Below, piece after piece: positions 14,671 through 23,530 of a stretch of DNA of 64,000 nt. The stretch lies in assembly GCA_947164985.1 (NCBI GenBank), contig CAMUYI010000001.1, forward strand, positions 248,001-312,000. The letters run 5' to 3'. A model generated the notes under the pieces. The model worked only from the letters and a program-made list of their open reading frames with translations. It was not told the DNA's origin and ran no database searches. This stretch comes from an uncultured Bacteroidales bacterium. GTDB taxonomy: Bacteria > Bacteroidota > Bacteroidia > Bacteroidales > Paludibacteraceae. The first letter of the stretch is position 1. The number at the start of each line of letters is the position of its first letter. The position numbers and the translations under genes are program-made.

Positions 14671-15444
14671 ATGCAACAAGTACGTGCCAAAAAGTTTTTG
14701 GGACAGCACTTCTTGACGGACTTAACGGTCGCCCAGAAAATAGCTGAAACCCTCACCTCGGGCCGAACGATTGAAATCGGGCCGGGTATGGGTGTGCTTA
14801 CTCAATATCTTCTTAAAAATTCCAATATCAAGTTAACTGCGATAGAGATCGACCGTGAGTCGGTTGCTTACTTGCGTGAGTGGTATCCGGAGTTGGATCT
14901 GGTGGAAGGGGATTTTCTGAAGCTCGATTTGGATAAATTGATTCCGGAAGGTGAGTTTAATGTCATCGGTAATTATCCGTACAATATCAGTAGTCAGATT
15001 TTCTTCAAAGTACTGGACTATAAGGATCGTATTCCGGTTTGTTCGGGGATGATTCAGAAGGAAGTAGCGGAGCGTCTGGCATCCAAGCCGGGCAAGAAAG
15101 CGTACGGTATATTATCCGTGCTTTTGCAAGCTTATTACGATATAGAATATCTGTTCACGGTAGATGAACATGTGTTCAACCCGCCGCCAAAGGTCAAGTC
15201 TGCGGTGATCCGCATGACGCGCAACAAACGACGACGGTTAGACTGCGATGAGGTGCTCTTTAAGACAATTGTCAAGACTGCCTTTAACCAGCGACGAAAA
15301 CAGATGAGGAACTCAATTCGTTCATTAATGGAAAATGGAGAATGGAAAATGGAAAATGAACGATTGGAATGGTTCCTTACCCGACGACCGGAACAACTGA
15401 GCGTAGAGGAGTTCATCGAACTCACGAACTTAATTCAAAATTAA
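14671..15444 (+). CDS. rsmA: 16S rRNA dimethyladenosine transferase RsmA (KsgA)
   Basis: SAM-dependent N6-dimethylation of two adjacent adenosines near the 3' end of 16S rRNA during 30S maturation. VRAKKFLGQHFLTD at the N-terminus, IEIGPGMGVLT (SAM-binding loop, about 37-47), IGNYPYNIS (catalytic NxPY, about 96-104) and FNQRRKQMRNSI match the family. The start at 14671 puts the conserved RAKK motif at residues 5-8. 257 residues. Residues about 219-231 (MENGEWKMENE) are encoded by a heptamer repeat inserted in the C-terminal helical domain, where other RsmA proteins have a variable loop. Followed by corA after another heptamer repeat. Confidence 0.93.
   Translation: MQQVRAKKFLGQHFLTDLTVAQKIAETLTSGRTIEIGPGMGVLTQYLLKNSNIKLTAIEIDRESVAYLREWYPELDLVEGDFLKLDLDKLIPEGEFNVIGNYPYNISSQIFFKVLDYKDRIPVCSGMIQKEVAERLASKPGKKAYGILSVLLQAYYDIEYLFTVDEHVFNPPPKVKSAVIRMTRNKRRRLDCDEVLFKTIVKTAFNQRRKQMRNSIRSLMENGEWKMENERLEWFLTRRPEQLSVEEFIELTNLIQN
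15327..15361. repeat. Heptamer tandem repeat, 5 units, inside rsmA
   Basis: Units AATGGAA (three), AATGGAG and AATGAAC at 7-bp period, translated as MENGEWKMENE. Confidence 0.85.
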
Positions 15445-15466
15445 AAATTAAAAATTAAGAATTATG
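15432..15466. repeat. Heptamer tandem repeat, 5 units, bridging rsmA and corA
   Basis: Units AATTCAA, AATTAAA (two), AATTAAG and AATTATG. The first unit holds the last codons of rsmA, and the last unit contains the corA start ATG. Confidence 0.85.
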
Positions 15467-16414
15467 TCTGAAATCAAGATATTCTATAAAGATAAGGAGA
15501 AAATCAAGGTAGCACGTACCATCTCCGCATTGAAAGAACTCGATAAGAAAGATATCATCTGGATCGACCTGCTCGACGTGAGCGATAAGACCGAGGATAC
15601 GCTCGAGGGATTCCTGAAAATTGATATCCAGGAAGACGAAGAAATGGAAGAGATCGAGTTCTCCAGCCGTTATATCCAAACGGACGATTCGATTGTGGCG
15701 AACAGTAACTTCTTGAAGAACAACTTCGAGATGGAGCCGGTGAACTTTATCCTCAAGAACAGCATATTGGTGTCCATCCGTGATAATGAGTTGGATACGT
15801 TCAACGAGACATTTAAGAAGCTGTTTGTGAACACCCGTAATTTTCCGACGGGCTTCCATGTGTTGGTAGCGCTGATGGAGACGCGAGTGGAGAAGGATGC
15901 CGATATGATCGAGGACACGACGGATTTGATTACCGCACTCTCCCAACAGATCAACGCTGAGAACGATCACGTAGATGAGGATTTGCTGGTACAGATTAAG
16001 GACTTACAAGAAAAAGTGACCATTATTCGACAGAATATTATGGATAAACAGCGCGTGATCAGTAACCTGCTGAAGTGCGATTTCTTCCCGGAAGAACTCG
16101 GTCCGCGTTTGACGATGATTATTAAGGATATCAACTCACTGTTCGATTATACGAAGTTCGGTTTTGATCGTCTGGACTACCTCCAGGATACCTTCCTCGG
16201 TTTGGTAAACATCGAGCAGAACCGTATCATCAAGATCTTCACGGTCATCAACATCATCTTCCTACCGCCTACCCTCATCGGTAGTTTGTACGGCATGAAC
16301 TTTGACTTTATGCCGGAGTTACATTGGAGACTCGGTTATTTGTTTGCACTTGGTCTGATGGTGATGTCGGTCGTTGTTATCTTGCTGATATTCAGACTGA
16401 AAAAGTGGTTATAA
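15464..16414 (+). CDS. corA: CorA-type Mg2+/divalent cation channel
   Basis: 316 residues. A large N-terminal cytoplasmic domain with a long coiled-coil stretch (about 120-255) is followed by two transmembrane helices (about 253-273 and 290-310) with the signature YGMNF between them (near residue 276). The C-terminus is basic (FRLKKWL). This is the pentameric CorA/2-TM-GxN family. The start ATG is contributed by a heptamer repeat. Probably co-transcribed with rsmA. Confidence 0.92.
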   Translation: MSEIKIFYKDKEKIKVARTISALKELDKKDIIWIDLLDVSDKTEDTLEGFLKIDIQEDEEMEEIEFSSRYIQTDDSIVANSNFLKNNFEMEPVNFILKNSILVSIRDNELDTFNETFKKLFVNTRNFPTGFHVLVALMETRVEKDADMIEDTTDLITALSQQINAENDHVDEDLLVQIKDLQEKVTIIRQNIMDKQRVISNLLKCDFFPEELGPRLTMIIKDINSLFDYTKFGFDRLDYLQDTFLGLVNIEQNRIIKIFTVINIIFLPPTLIGSLYGMNFDFMPELHWRLGYLFALGLMVMSVVVILLIFRLKKWL

Positions 16415-16500
16415 ACAGAATTATTAACAATCGGATGTTTCACAGTTTAAAACCCGTTCCACGCTGCATTTATCAAAAGTAAGAACAATCGGGCATCATC

Positions 16501-16532
16501 CCACTAATCCACTAACCCGCTCATCTACTAAA
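16501..16532. repeat. Degenerate short repeat in the corA-nadA gap
   Basis: CCACTAAT, CCACTAAC and related CTACTAA words at 7-8-bp spacing. More degenerate than the other loci. The rest of the 160-bp gap shows no consensus promoter. Confidence 0.4.
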
Positions 16533-16574
16533 CTTTACAAAAGTTATTAACAATTTCAACAGGCTATAAATATT

Positions 16575-17552
16575 ATGGATTTAAAAGAAAAAGAAGAATA
16601 TATATATAAGATTAAGTCCTTAGCGAAGGAGAAGAAGGCGGTGATCTTCGCGCACTATTATACCCGACCGGAAATTCAAGAATGCGCTGATTTCATCGGA
16701 GATTCGTTAGCGCTTGCACAAGAGGCTACGCGTGTGGATGCGGATATATTGGTAATGTGTGGTGTGCATTTCATGGGTGAGACGATGAAGATCCTCTGTC
16801 CGGATAAGAAAGTGCTGATCCCTGATATGAATGCGGGTTGTTCTTTGGCCGATAGTTGTAAAGCAGAGGATCTCAAAGAATTAATTAAAAATGAAAAATT
16901 AAAAATTAAAAATAACGATGCCGGTCAAGAGTTGATCGTAGTAAGTTACGTCAACACTTCAGCCGATGTGAAGGCGTTGACGGATGTAGTGGTGACATCG
17001 TCGAATGCGAAGAAGATTGTGGATCAGTTGCCGAAGGAAGCGAAGATAATCTTCGGTCCCGATCATAATTTAGGCAGTTATATAAATAGCGTGACAGGAA
17101 GGGATATGCTGCTTTGGAACGGAGCCTGCCATGTGCATAGCCGGTTCTCATTAGAGGCGCTTTTACAACTCAAAGCGGCTAACCCGGGTGTAGAGGTATT
17201 GGCACATCCAGAATGTAAAGCCCCAATTTTGGCTCAGAGCGACGTTATAGGTTCGACGAAGGCTCTGCTTCAACACACTATTAAATCGTCCGCCAAACGC
17301 TTTATAATCGCCACAGAAAGCGGAATTCTATTTGAGATGCAGCGTGCATGTCCTGATAAGGAGTTTATTCCGGTACCGCCGGAAGTGACTGAAGGTGTAG
17401 GATGCAGTTGTAACGAATGCGAGTATATGCGGATGAATACCTTAGAGAAGTTGTATAACTGTCTTCTGAACGAGACGCCTGAGATAGAAGTAAAAAAAGA
17501 GACAGCCGAGAAGGCCATCTCTTCGATAGAGCGGATGTTAGCGTTGAGTTAA
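16575..17552 (+). CDS. nadA: Quinolinate synthase NadA
   Basis: Condenses iminoaspartate with DHAP to quinolinate for NAD biosynthesis, using a 4Fe-4S cluster. 325 residues. Recognised from IFAHYYTRPEIQECADFIGDS (read as two parts), VMCGVHFMGETMKIL, PDMNAGCSLADSC (Cys89), WNGACHVH (Cys185) and VGCSCNEC (Cys277, 279, 282), which provide the cluster ligands. A heptamer repeat encodes residues about 101-114 (KELIKNEKLKIKNN), an extra segment compared with the family. NadB and NadC are not in the window. Convergent with the glycosyltransferase gene, 5 bp between stops. Confidence 0.94.
   Translation: MDLKEKEEYIYKIKSLAKEKKAVIFAHYYTRPEIQECADFIGDSLALAQEATRVDADILVMCGVHFMGETMKILCPDKKVLIPDMNAGCSLADSCKAEDLKELIKNEKLKIKNNDAGQELIVVSYVNTSADVKALTDVVVTSSNAKKIVDQLPKEAKIIFGPDHNLGSYINSVTGRDMLLWNGACHVHSRFSLEALLQLKAANPGVEVLAHPECKAPILAQSDVIGSTKALLQHTIKSSAKRFIIATESGILFEMQRACPDKEFIPVPPEVTEGVGCSCNECEYMRMNTLEKLYNCLLNETPEIEVKKETAEKAISSIERMLALS
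16876..16914. repeat. Heptamer tandem repeat inside nadA
   Basis: Four clean units (AAAAATG, AAAAATT twice, AAAAATA) at 16887-16914, preceded by a related AAGAATT. They encode the Lys/Asn/Ile-rich stretch around residues 101-114. Confidence 0.85.
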
Positions 17553-17557
17553 TACTA

Positions 17558-18799
17558 TCAGGCTGAGTGCTTATAGTGTCTGATCCGCTTGTGAGGATTA
17601 ATAGCAGGCATCGGCGTAATATCCGAATACGTTTTATTTTCTTCGATCGCTTTTTGGAACATAGCTATCAGTGCTTGTGCGCAGTTAGCTATCTCGTATT
17701 TTTTCATTGATTCGGCATATTTAAAGCCCATATTCCATCTTTCATGCGGATGATCGAACCAGTAGTCGATCTGTTCGGCTAATGCTTTGGCATCGCCGGC
17801 CGGATACGTGCTATGTTCATCCAAAGCGTAGGTAGCGGTACCGGAATAGCGTGCCGTTGCAATAATCGGAACCACCGCTTGCTGCATGGCTTCGGTGATA
17901 CTCATTCCTTCCACTTCGACGAAGGCACAGTGGACAGCCAAGTCGGCTTTAGCTGCTAATTGACGCAGTTGTTCGCGGTTGCAGAATTCAACCGTAGGGC
18001 GATATGTCACAATACCGTCTTCGTAAAGTTGGTTAGCCATCTTCTTATATGCCTCTAATTTTGGTCCTCGCCCGGCTATATGCAGTCGGATACGGCGCGC
18101 GTACTTACTCATACGGATTGCCTTATAGAGCGTCGGTTGATCTTTCTCGATAGCCGTACGACCGATATAGATCAGATCCAACGGACGGTTCTCATCCAAG
18201 TAGTCTGCAGGCGGTGTAGCAGGCCGGATACAGGTGTCCGGAATAACCCCGTTAGAAAGCGTGATACATTTAGCTTTCACATGATGGCGTTCGAGTCGTT
18301 CGCGAACGTTATCCGTCGGGCATTGGAGGTAAGCATAGTTGTCATAGAATACGCGACACCAATAACGATAGAGTATCTGACAGATCAGATTACCGCCTAC
18401 GAAACCTAAGGCATTATATACAATATTCTCCGGATGTACGTGATACGTGCCTGTGATAGGTTTGCCGAGTTTGCGTGCAATGTTCATCGCAGCATGATGC
18501 AGGAAGAAGGTCTCTTCGAGATGCACCACATCCGCCCAACGAACCGCTTCTTCGATGATCGGACCATGCCAATCGGCATAGGCATAACCGAAGGAATCCA
18601 ACATGGGTTGCATGAGCGGAAAATAAAATTTCTCCATCGGATATTCGGGTTGCGGTCCATCTGGATTCTCAAAGTTCTTTCCCGATAAAACCCGTACTTC
18701 CTGTCCGGCAGCACGCAATGCTTCTACCGTTCTTCTGGCCGATTCATCCAGGCCGTTTCCTTGACTGAAATAACTATTCACTACAAATAAAATTCGCAT
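17558..18799 (-). CDS. GT4-type glycosyltransferase, possibly glycolipid-synthesising
   Basis: 413 residues with a GT-B fold. N-terminal VNSYFSQGNGLDESARRTVEALRAAG is the acceptor-side start typical of diacylglycerol glucosyltransferase-like GT4 enzymes. HVHPENI lies near residue 120. The C-terminal donor domain has LIYIGRTAIEKDQPTL, HIAGRGPKL and EVEGMSITEAMQQ (E-x7-E nucleotide-sugar motif). No signal peptide; probably a peripheral inner-membrane enzyme. A second glycolipid-type transferase (GT28-like, 21383-22567) is nearby. Own promoter 18830-18861. Donor and acceptor unknown. Confidence 0.8.
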   Translation of the reverse strand: MRILFVVNSYFSQGNGLDESARRTVEALRAAGQEVRVLSGKNFENPDGPQPEYPMEKFYFPLMQPMLDSFGYAYADWHGPIIEEAVRWADVVHLEETFFLHHAAMNIARKLGKPITGTYHVHPENIVYNALGFVGGNLICQILYRYWCRVFYDNYAYLQCPTDNVRERLERHHVKAKCITLSNGVIPDTCIRPATPPADYLDENRPLDLIYIGRTAIEKDQPTLYKAIRMSKYARRIRLHIAGRGPKLEAYKKMANQLYEDGIVTYRPTVEFCNREQLRQLAAKADLAVHCAFVEVEGMSITEAMQQAVVPIIATARYSGTATYALDEHSTYPAGDAKALAEQIDYWFDHPHERWNMGFKYAESMKKYEIANCAQALIAMFQKAIEENKTYSDITPMPAINPHKRIRHYKHSA

Positions 18800-18829
18800 A
18801 CTTTTACAGTTTTTATGTTAATTCGGCTG

Positions 18830-18861
18830 CAAAAGTACTGCTTTTTATTTAAGTGTACAAA
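18830..18861 (-). promoter_or_regulatory. Promoter for the GT4 glycosyltransferase
   Basis: Minus-strand TTTG (18861-18858), 20-nt spacer ending GCAG, TACTTTTG (18837-18830). Confidence 0.85.
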
Positions 18862-18879
18862 TATTTTCTAATAATCGTA

Positions 18880-18916
18880 AATAAAAACAAAAAATCCGCC
18901 ATGAAATATGACGGAT
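18880..18916 (-). terminator. Rho-independent terminator after the esterase gene
   Basis: ATCCG and CGGAT arms (18894-18898 and 18912-18916) with an inner CAT/ATG pair, followed on the minus strand by TTTTTTG and further T-rich sequence. It closes the operon that starts at 22567. Confidence 0.75.
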
Positions 18917-18929
18917 AGTTTGTTTTATC

Positions 18930-20090
18930 TTAAAAATCGGAAATTTTAATTAGAAAGTCCGACAAGTAGATGCGCCAGTTGCGCCAGGTATGTCCGCCGA
19001 TCGTTTCGGTATTTGTGTGCGGTACTTGGGCTTTTTCCAAGTGCTTGTTAAACTTTTTGGCGTTATTATAAAACAAATCGGTTACACCGGAATAGACGTA
19101 ATAGGTAGGAATCGGATAGCCATTCTTAGCGAAAGTTGTTGCGGGTAATTGTTCTTTTTTTACGACCGGTGAGAAGAATCCGATTGCCATGAAATAACCG
19201 GGCATGAGATTAGAGGCATTCGCTGCGATACGGGCGCCATCCGAAAGGCCTGCTATATAGTGCTGATCGGACACACTGAAGGTAGAATCGATAAAGGCCG
19301 TCAAGTCCACCAACGAGCGTTCGATATTATGATCATGACGCAGGCGGGAATAGTTCATAAGGTTATAGAACAAAGACCGATGGATAGGTCCGCCTTCTTT
19401 TAGTTTCACATTCACGTCCGGCATGACGAGAATAAAAGGTAGACATTTTCCCTCTGCCACTAAATTCTCCAATATTTGAATGGCGCGCCCGCGTTCTAAC
19501 CACGAACCCTCATAGCCGCTGATACCGTGCAGCAGATAGACAACCGGATAGCGGAGCGTGTCGTTATATCCTGCAGGCAAATAAACATTCACATTTCGGT
19601 TGACATTTTCTACAGAACTATACCAAGAAAGTGGTATTATCGTTCCTTGTTGGGCAGGTTTCTGATAGAGGGCAGTCCGAGTGTTACCACCTACCGTGAC
19701 GATATTCCACTTCTCGTGCATCTGCCAGGACGTGTCATTATTGAGCGGATCGTCGATTCGCTTACCGTTGATCTTGAAGCAATAGGTATAGAGTTCGGAT
19801 TGTAGCGGTTTAGTAGTAGCATGGAAACAGCCGTTACTATCCTTTTTCATCTTCACCTTCAGGATTCGCAAATCGTCGTAACGCGTACTATCCTCGCCTT
19901 TATAGAAGAAATCTCCCTCTACATGCACTTTTTTAGCGACTCCGCAGTAACAGAAAGTCACCGTACTGTCTTCATTCACCACAACCGATTGATAGTCATT
20001 CGGCGTGGTGTCGATTTGCTGTTCACGCGCCTCGGATGGAAGCACGTAAAGTAATAATAACAATACGATGTAATATATTTTACATTTCAT
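18930..20090 (-). CDS. Secreted CE1-type esterase with N-terminal Ig-like (E-set) domain
   Basis: 386 residues: signal peptide (MKCKIYYIVLLLLLYVLPSEA), an N-terminal beta domain (about 30-130, with FCYCGVAKKVHVEGDF and YTYCFKINGKRIDDP, like the E-set/CBM48 module before bacterial CE1 esterases), and an alpha/beta-hydrolase domain (about 145-386). The oxyanion loop is YLLHGISGYEGSW, the nucleophile motif AGLSDGARIA (Gly-Leu-Ser-Asp-Gly where most relatives have GxSMG), the acid near YSGVTDLF and the catalytic His in GGHTWRNW. Such enzymes release acetyl or feruloyl groups from polysaccharides, or act on enterobactin-type esters. Last gene of a four-gene operon, followed by a terminator. Confidence 0.8.
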   Translation of the reverse strand: MKCKIYYIVLLLLLYVLPSEAREQQIDTTPNDYQSVVVNEDSTVTFCYCGVAKKVHVEGDFFYKGEDSTRYDDLRILKVKMKKDSNGCFHATTKPLQSELYTYCFKINGKRIDDPLNNDTSWQMHEKWNIVTVGGNTRTALYQKPAQQGTIIPLSWYSSVENVNRNVNVYLPAGYNDTLRYPVVYLLHGISGYEGSWLERGRAIQILENLVAEGKCLPFILVMPDVNVKLKEGGPIHRSLFYNLMNYSRLRHDHNIERSLVDLTAFIDSTFSVSDQHYIAGLSDGARIAANASNLMPGYFMAIGFFSPVVKKEQLPATTFAKNGYPIPTYYVYSGVTDLFYNNAKKFNKHLEKAQVPHTNTETIGGHTWRNWRIYLSDFLIKISDF

Positions 20091-20101
20091 TTGCCTTGCG
20101 T

Positions 20102-20974
20102 CTATTTAGCATTGTCGTATTCCAGACGGATATTATCACACCAAACGATGTTACCCGGACAGCCTGTGAAAGGAGGCATACAACCGGCAGAGATCTGAAT
20201 GATAAGATGAGTAGGTTCTACATCTGCGCGATAATCCACTTCTTCGATAGGCACCATATCTCCTTTGCTGTTATGCGTTTTTTGGTTGTTTTTCGCGAGT
20301 GCCACAGAGGACTTACCGTAGATAACCGGTATACGGAAGTCATTCTTCCAATCGTCTGTTGATTGCGTGATTTTCTTTTGAATGGTTCCGACGCGGTAGG
20401 CGTAAACGTGTCCGTTCTCTTCCCAGCGATGTTGGAGGAAGAGAGTGATTATACCGGCGTCACGACCTTCTACCTCTTTGACTTGGGTCTTGGCAGGTGC
20501 ATAAACCGCTTTTTCATCTTTTATGAGCGCTTTGTAATCAAGGATGAGCGCAGTAGGACGACCTGTGAACGGAATACCCATATCGATAGCAGAGTTAGGG
20601 TCACTGGTTTGTTTTGAACTAATAACATCCACCATCTTACCGGTGTAGATAGAACCTGTAGCGAGGGCTTTGAAGTTGATACCGATAGCGCTCACGATTT
20701 CCAGTGTACTCTCCATACGGCAACACGTTCCGATTCCACGTTTTTCAGGCGTCACGGATACAGACACTTTTTCGACACCCATCACTTTGGCATATGCATT
20801 ACTACAACCCCATACACCGCCGGGTTTGTAGAGCGTCTTGGTCTTACCGCCTATGATGGCGGACTCTTTGATGGAGCGTTCGGTCCAAGTCTCGAAATCG
20901 TTTAATACTTCTATTCGTTCTTGCGCTGTGACGCTTAATGCAGCCAATACTATTGCTAATAATTTCGTTCTCAT
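20102..20974 (-). CDS. PCMD-domain secreted protein (putative carbohydrate-metabolism domain)
   Basis: 290 residues. A signal peptide (MRTKLLAIVLAALSVTAQ) is followed by a single beta-jelly-roll-like domain. NDFETWTER, the region ending with TGRPTALILDYKA, and the C-terminal GNIVWCDNIRLEYD are characteristic of the PCMD domain seen in Bacteroidota glycan-utilisation and surface proteins. Predicted periplasmic or surface-exposed, presumably glycan-binding. Lies between an unknown secreted protein and a CE1 esterase, with 1 and 11 bp spacing, so it is certainly in the same operon. Confidence 0.75.
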   Translation of the reverse strand: MRTKLLAIVLAALSVTAQERIEVLNDFETWTERSIKESAIIGGKTKTLYKPGGVWGCSNAYAKVMGVEKVSVSVTPEKRGIGTCCRMESTLEIVSAIGINFKALATGSIYTGKMVDVISSKQTSDPNSAIDMGIPFTGRPTALILDYKALIKDEKAVYAPAKTQVKEVEGRDAGIITLFLQHRWEENGHVYAYRVGTIQKKITQSTDDWKNDFRIPVIYGKSSVALAKNNQKTHNSKGDMVPIEEVDYRADVEPTHLIIQISAGCMPPFTGCPGNIVWCDNIRLEYDNAK

Positions 20975-20975
20975 A

Positions 20976-21386
20976 TTAAAAATATACTCTATAGATAAGC
21001 ATTATACTTGAATCACTTTTCGGTGCGGTGTACAACTCGCTGTATGGGCAGGCAGTAGGGCTGAACATGGCAAACCACCGCGGTGCCATACCTACTACGC
21101 CATCTACTTGCGCCATACTCATTCCGACGTCTATCAGGAGGTTTGGTGTGATAGGCGGAAGGCATATATCGAAGTACATTCTTCCTTTACCCGTCTGTCC
21201 GCCCCATATACCTTTGTCGGTATGCTGGGGAGAAATATGAATATCCGTAGAGCAGAGCGGCGTACTGAGTTTGGTTTGCTGACAAAGCAAGGCATAATAC
21301 GCAGAGTCGGCAACTGTTATCTCACAGTTGTCGGCATAGCAAAACATGCCCATCATACAGAGCAATATCAGCAAATATTTTCTCAT
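20976..21386 (-). CDS. Exported protein of unknown function
   Basis: 136 residues with a signal peptide (MRKYLLILLCMMGMFCYADN). No family is recognised. Several Cys remain in the mature part, and the C-terminus (SSIMLIYRVYF) ends in aromatic/hydrophobic residues, with beta-strand character. Overlaps the stop of the upstream GT28-like gene by 4 bp and precedes the PCMD gene by 1 bp, so it belongs to the same translationally coupled operon. Confidence 0.6.
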   Translation of the reverse strand: MRKYLLILLCMMGMFCYADNCEITVADSAYYALLCQQTKLSTPLCSTDIHISPQHTDKGIWGGQTGKGRMYFDICLPPITPNLLIDVGMSMAQVDGVVGMAPRWFAMFSPTACPYSELYTAPKSDSSIMLIYRVYF

Positions 21387-22567
21387 GCTTTTTTTTGTTC
21401 TTTAACCAGCTTCTCCACCAATTCGATGATACGTTCACAAGCGTCCGGATGGGAGTTTTCCTTCTGCCCTTTGATCATCTTGGCGCGGTACTCTTCATCG
21501 TTGGCAAGTCGGATAGCTGCTAACGCCTGTTCTTCCAGTTTCTCGGAGTAGAAAGACATGTTACGTTCATGGCAGAACTTGGCATTTTCGTCCTCGATAC
21601 CCGGTATAGGAGCCGTGTGAACCAGCGGGATATTCTTGATAATTGACTCGGTCGTACTGATACCTCCCGGCTTGGACATCACCACATCGCAGGCATCCAT
21701 CATCAAGGCTATCTTGTCGGTATAGCCGACAGGACAGATGCGGTAGTCGTCCGCAAAATCATGCTTGATTACTTCCAGGTTATGCTCATTGCGTCCGCAG
21801 ACACAGATAACACGGCTGTTAGGACGCATATGCTCCTTGAATTCCTTGAGCAGCACAGACATATTGCCGAATCCCATACTACCGGACATCACCAGATACC
21901 AGCGGCTTTTGTTCGCTGTACTGTCTTTGTCCAACAGTTCGAAGCCCAGTGCCTTTGCAACTTGTTTGCGTGCCTCGTCTTTATCGATATGATGCGCGAA
22001 CAGTTCTTCGTTCACAGGAATACCGTACGCCAACAGTTTCTCTTTCGGGAATCCGTCTCGAATCCATAACGGGAACAGATCCTTGTGCGGCAACACGTAG
22101 TAGTCCAGTTCTGTATCGTTCAGGAACGGGTGAATCGTATAATCGGTCATCACAAAAACCGACGGGATATGCAATTTGCCTTCCCGCTTGAGTGCAGTAA
22201 GTTTCTCGGCAGAAAAAAGATGCACGGAAATAACGGCATCATAACCTCCGTCCTCGATGAAATGCCATAACCGGCGCCAATAGAGTTTGTTTACCCAATA
22301 AATAGGCGAATGCTTATGGCCGTTCAAATTCCTGGAAACCCACATGGCAAACGCATAAATCTTGGAGAAGGGGTTAAATCCTCCGGTACTCTTTACATAT
22401 GCTTTAGATACAGCTTGCGAGTTGGCTGAAGTACCATTCGGCTGGGAGATAGACAGAATATCTTTCATTTCTGCCTCTATTCCCTTCGCTCTCATGGCAT
22501 TGAGAATTGCTTTTCCACTTGAGTTGTGTCCTTCGCCGGTATTGGCGGATAAAATGAGTACTTTCAT
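21383..22567 (-). CDS. MGDG-synthase/UgtP-like GT28 glycosyltransferase (processive diacylglycerol glycosyltransferase type)
   Basis: 394 residues. The start LILSANTGEGHNSSGKAIL is the N-terminal signature of monogalactosyldiacylglycerol synthase / UgtP enzymes. YDAVISVHLFSAEKL and TDYTIHPFL follow, and the donor-site part shows VMSGSMGFGN, VCGRNEHN and VMSKPGGISTTESI. The enzyme would transfer a hexose from a UDP-sugar to diacylglycerol or a ceramide-like lipid at the inner membrane; the acceptor is not determinable. First gene of the operon GT28, unknown exported protein, PCMD protein, CE1 esterase. Promoter 22590-22621. Confidence 0.82.
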   Translation of the reverse strand: MKVLILSANTGEGHNSSGKAILNAMRAKGIEAEMKDILSISQPNGTSANSQAVSKAYVKSTGGFNPFSKIYAFAMWVSRNLNGHKHSPIYWVNKLYWRRLWHFIEDGGYDAVISVHLFSAEKLTALKREGKLHIPSVFVMTDYTIHPFLNDTELDYYVLPHKDLFPLWIRDGFPKEKLLAYGIPVNEELFAHHIDKDEARKQVAKALGFELLDKDSTANKSRWYLVMSGSMGFGNMSVLLKEFKEHMRPNSRVICVCGRNEHNLEVIKHDFADDYRICPVGYTDKIALMMDACDVVMSKPGGISTTESIIKNIPLVHTAPIPGIEDENAKFCHERNMSFYSEKLEEQALAAIRLANDEEYRAKMIKGQKENSHPDACERIIELVEKLVKEQKKA

Positions 22568-22589
22568 ACAGTTGCTTATTTTGCCGCCG

Positions 22590-22621
22590 CAAAATTACTG
22601 CTTTTTTTTGAAATACACAAG
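22590..22621 (-). promoter_or_regulatory. Promoter for the GT28-PCMD-esterase operon
   Basis: Minus-strand CTTG (22621-22618), 20-nt spacer ending GCAG, TAATTTTG (22597-22590). Confidence 0.8.
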
Positions 22622-22666
22622 TAAATAGCCCTAAAAATGGAAAATAAGTAAAAATTGTAATCTTTA

Positions 22667-23530
22667 TTATAAGATTAGCACAATCGGCAAATGGTCTGAA
22701 TAGCCGTTTTGATAGATAAAGCCATTATAGGTTCGTTTGGGTTTGAGGCCCAGGTATTTCTCGTCGGGTTCTTGGATCCATTCGGCGTCGTAAACGTGTG
22801 CATTTGATAGGCTATCGATAGCCGGCGAGACATAGAAATGATCCAAAAACGTCCATCGTCCTTGGTACTTATGCGTACCTTCTCCTTGTATCCTTTTGTC
22901 CTTTAGTCCGTGGATCTGCAACCCGTCTTCATTCATATCCCCCATGACTATGATTTTAGCCTTAGGATGAACGGTATAGACGGAGTCTATCGCTTGTTCC
23001 AGCACTTGTTTGGCTGCTTCGCGTTTCCATTCACTCTCTGCCTTTCCGCCTCGTTGGCTCGGCAGGTGACAAACGAAAAAATGGATTGTATCGTGCTTAT
23101 CCACTTGTGCGCATACATAGAGGATATCGCGGGTTCTGAGATCGGGATGTTGAATTTGGATGGGTCTTGTAGCAAGCGTATCTACCCTACTCTTTTTGTA
23201 TACCAGCGCGACATCAATACCTCGTGGATCCGGACTCTCGTAATGCACAAAATCATATTCGTTACGCCTCAGCGTATAACATAACCGCTTCACGACGGCC
23301 GCATTCTCTACTTCCTGTAATCCGACCACATCTATCCCATCCCACTCGCCGATATTGGTCAGCACTCGCGCGATGTTCTCTTCTTTCTTATAGTACCGCG
23401 TATAAGACCACCTTCGTTCCCCTTCTTGCGTCCATTCGATATCATCCTTCAGGCTGTCATGCGCAGGATGAAAGAGGTTCTCCACGTTATAACTGACGAT
23501 GGTGATGAGAAGCAGGCAGGTAAGACTCAT
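22667..23530 (-). CDS. Exported EEP-fold phosphodiesterase/nuclease
   Basis: 287 residues, with a short hydrophobic N-terminus (MSLTCLLLITIVSYNVEN) that may be a signal peptide. EEP-fold motifs: YNVENLFH, DVVGLQEVEN, HFFVCHLPSQRGG, IVMGDMNEDG and the final GYSDHLPIV. This is the Bacteroidota 'endonuclease/exonuclease/phosphatase family' secreted type. DNA or a phospholipid-like substrate is possible. The start overlaps the sufS stop by 4 bp, so it is translated from the sufS message. Confidence 0.78.
   Translation of the reverse strand: MSLTCLLLITIVSYNVENLFHPAHDSLKDDIEWTQEGERRWSYTRYYKKEENIARVLTNIGEWDGIDVVGLQEVENAAVVKRLCYTLRRNEYDFVHYESPDPRGIDVALVYKKSRVDTLATRPIQIQHPDLRTRDILYVCAQVDKHDTIHFFVCHLPSQRGGKAESEWKREAAKQVLEQAIDSVYTVHPKAKIIVMGDMNEDGLQIHGLKDKRIQGEGTHKYQGRWTFLDHFYVSPAIDSLSNAHVYDAEWIQEPDEKYLGLKPKRTYNGFIYQNGYSDHLPIVLIL

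Noticed and set aside
14649..14752. A short ORF (MDDYHAEN) overlapping the rsmA start
   Set aside because: It is out of frame with rsmA, overlaps its conserved N-terminus and has no independent support; a leader peptide cannot be excluded but is not supported.
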